Shown: positions 63,257-64,000 of the stretch, one piece after another
How the letters are laid out: each line of letters starts with the position of its first letter
Numbering within the stretch: position 1 is the stretch's first letter
Assembly (NCBI GenBank): GCA_025360605.1
Contig: JANYBV010000028.1
Coordinates: forward strand, 101,383-165,382
Direction: 5' to 3'
Source of the DNA: Alphaproteobacteria bacterium
GTDB taxonomy: Bacteria > Pseudomonadota > Alphaproteobacteria > Rickettsiales > SXRF01
DNA: 64,000 bases
The notes under the pieces: model-generated
What the model saw: only the letters and a program-made list of their open reading frames with translations
The model's database searches: none
Told to the model about the DNA's origin: nothing
Made by a program: the position numbers and the translations under genes

Positions 63257-64000
63257 ATGGCTCCTAAATCCCCCGCCGCCGCCCCTAAATTTAAAACACC
63301 TACTGCTCCTGTGCAGCAAAAACCCGTTCAGGCTGCACCTGTACAGCCAAAGCCGCAGCCGTTGGTGGCCGCGCCTGTAGAACCCAAAAAGCCGCCCGTA
63401 TTAAAGCCAGTGGCAACGGCTACTGACAAAGATAAAGATGCTGATAACAAAAAGCCGGAGACAGAGCTTGAAAAACGTGCAAAAGAGGCAGAGGCAAAAG
63501 AAAAATTAGTGGAAAAGGCTAAGGAAGAAGCTAAAAAACTAGCCAAAGAAAAGTTGAAAGAACTAACAGCGAAAAAACCTGAAGGTGGCGAAAAGAAACC
63601 TGAGGAGCAAAAGCTTCCCGTTGCGCAGGAGCCAGATCGCAGCGCGCCTGTAGAGGCCGCTATGCCAGAGACAACAACACCAGCAGCTCCAGCAACACCA
63701 GCAGCTCCAGCGGCTCCAGCACAGGCAGCGCCAGCAACTCCCGCAGCGCCAGCAGCACCAGCAGCAGCGGCACCAGCTCCAGCAGCAGTGGCTCCAGCGG
63801 CTCCAGCAGCACCAGCGGCTCCAGCAGCACCGGCAGCACCAGCGGCTCCATCAGCTCCAGCGGCAGCGGCAAAGCCAGCAGCGCCTGTGGCTAAAATAGG
63901 TGAACCTTTCGACAAGCTTGCCGCGCTGATGCAGGAGCAGGTAAAAGTCAGTCAGGCGATCGACGACGCGAAGAAGCAATATAACCAGATTATGGACGCC
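63257..64000 (+). CDS. Ala/Pro-rich protein, N-terminal part (cut by window edge)
   Basis: A 248-codon open frame from the ATG at 63257 runs to the window end without a stop. The N-terminal 50 residues are Pro/Lys/Ala-rich, followed by a Lys/Glu-rich helical region (about 55-115, EKRAKEAEAKEKLVEKAKEEAKK-like), and an Ala-Pro repeat of about 70 residues (about 135-205). It ends with FDKLAALMQEQVKVSQAIDD, which looks like the start of a coiled coil. No signal peptide is seen. It may be a spacer or surface-linked protein, but I cannot name it. Confidence 0.7.
   Translation, partial: MAPKSPAAAPKFKTPTAPVQQKPVQAAPVQPKPQPLVAAPVEPKKPPVLKPVATATDKDKDADNKKPETELEKRAKEAEAKEKLVEKAKEEAKKLAKEKLKELTAKKPEGGEKKPEEQKLPVAQEPDRSAPVEAAMPETTTPAAPATPAAPAAPAQAAPATPAAPAAPAAAAPAPAAVAPAAPAAPAAPAAPAAPAAPSAPAAAAKPAAPVAKIGEPFDKLAALMQEQVKVSQAIDDAKKQYNQIMDA

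Noticed and set aside
63328..63915. Long Gly/Ala-rich open frame on the minus strand
   Set aside because: It is the reverse complement of the Ala/Pro repeat in the plus-strand gene; GCN/CCN repeats read as GGN/NGC on the other strand and rarely give stops. The plus strand has a lysine/glutamate helix and plausible ends.
1..64000. CRISPR array, IS element or prophage
   Set aside because: No regularly spaced direct repeats, transposase or phage structural genes were seen. The gene order is dominated by core functions.

Overview
The window is a contiguous, gene-dense stretch of a bacterial chromosome with about 75 genes and no sign of plasmid, prophage, IS or CRISPR. It is most likely from an alphaproteobacterium. 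Supporting signs are a CtrA master regulator divergent from fliI-fliJ with two full TTAA-N7-TTAA boxes between them, DUF1150-, YdcH- and CHP02186-type small families, and the order miaB-phoH-ybeY-corC-lnt-XRE-metK-trmB. A lipopolysaccharide or envelope-modifying lifestyle with flagella (fliI, fliJ, one MCP), pili (CpaA-type prepilin peptidase) and aerobic quinone metabolism (UbiH family, UbiX) is implied. I cannot place it below class level.

Layout. 1-6 kb: DnaA-box-like sequences at the left edge, uncharacterised proteins, tRNA-Val(GAC), a chemoreceptor and a four-repeat membrane protein. 6-11 kb: zapE-ispH facing panC-pyrE-folM-like-folB-glycosyltransferase. 11.6-17 kb: a tightly packed seven-gene minus-strand run, exbB-exbD-exbD-tonB followed directly by rmlB-rmlA-rmlD, with no rmlC in the window. 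17-28 kb: envelope glycosyltransferases, an RluA-type pseudouridine synthase, a UbiH-type hydroxylase, a small lipoprotein gene bracketed by repeats, a Usp, a TauE/SafE exporter with its CHP02186 partner, and tsaB. 28-36.6 kb: the conserved miaB-to-trmB run. 36.6-44.2 kb: metZ, queE-queC, DUF1150, lolA and ftsK. 44.3-49.1 kb: a tandem pair of HExxH proteins, the SRP RNA with its promoter, and dnaX-ybaB-recR. 49.1-52.8 kb: dprE1, an AftB-like transferase and dprE2 in one overlapping operon. 52.8-58 kb: hydrolase, cpaA, BrkB/YihY, aguA-aguB, YdcH and ubiX. 58-64 kb: ctrA, fliI-fliJ, an EptA-type phosphoethanolamine transferase, a CsoR-like metal regulator with a His-rich tail, and an Ala/Pro-rich protein cut by the right edge.

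How the parts work together. Much of the window builds or modifies the cell envelope: dTDP-sugar synthesis, the TonB energy system, LolA/Lnt lipoprotein handling, EptA, polyprenyl-phosphate glycosyltransferases and the predicted decaprenyl-phosphoryl-arabinose pathway. The remainder covers translation and RNA modification (MiaB, TsaB, QueE/C, TrmB, YbeY, RluA), cofactors (PanC, FolB, UbiX, IspH), polyamines (AguA/AguB) and replication or division (DnaX, RecR, FtsK, ZapE, CtrA).

The most unusual content is the mycobacterial-style DprE1/AftB-like/DprE2 operon in a Gram-negative context, the tandem HExxH genes, and several uncatalogued inverted repeats and candidate operators described below.
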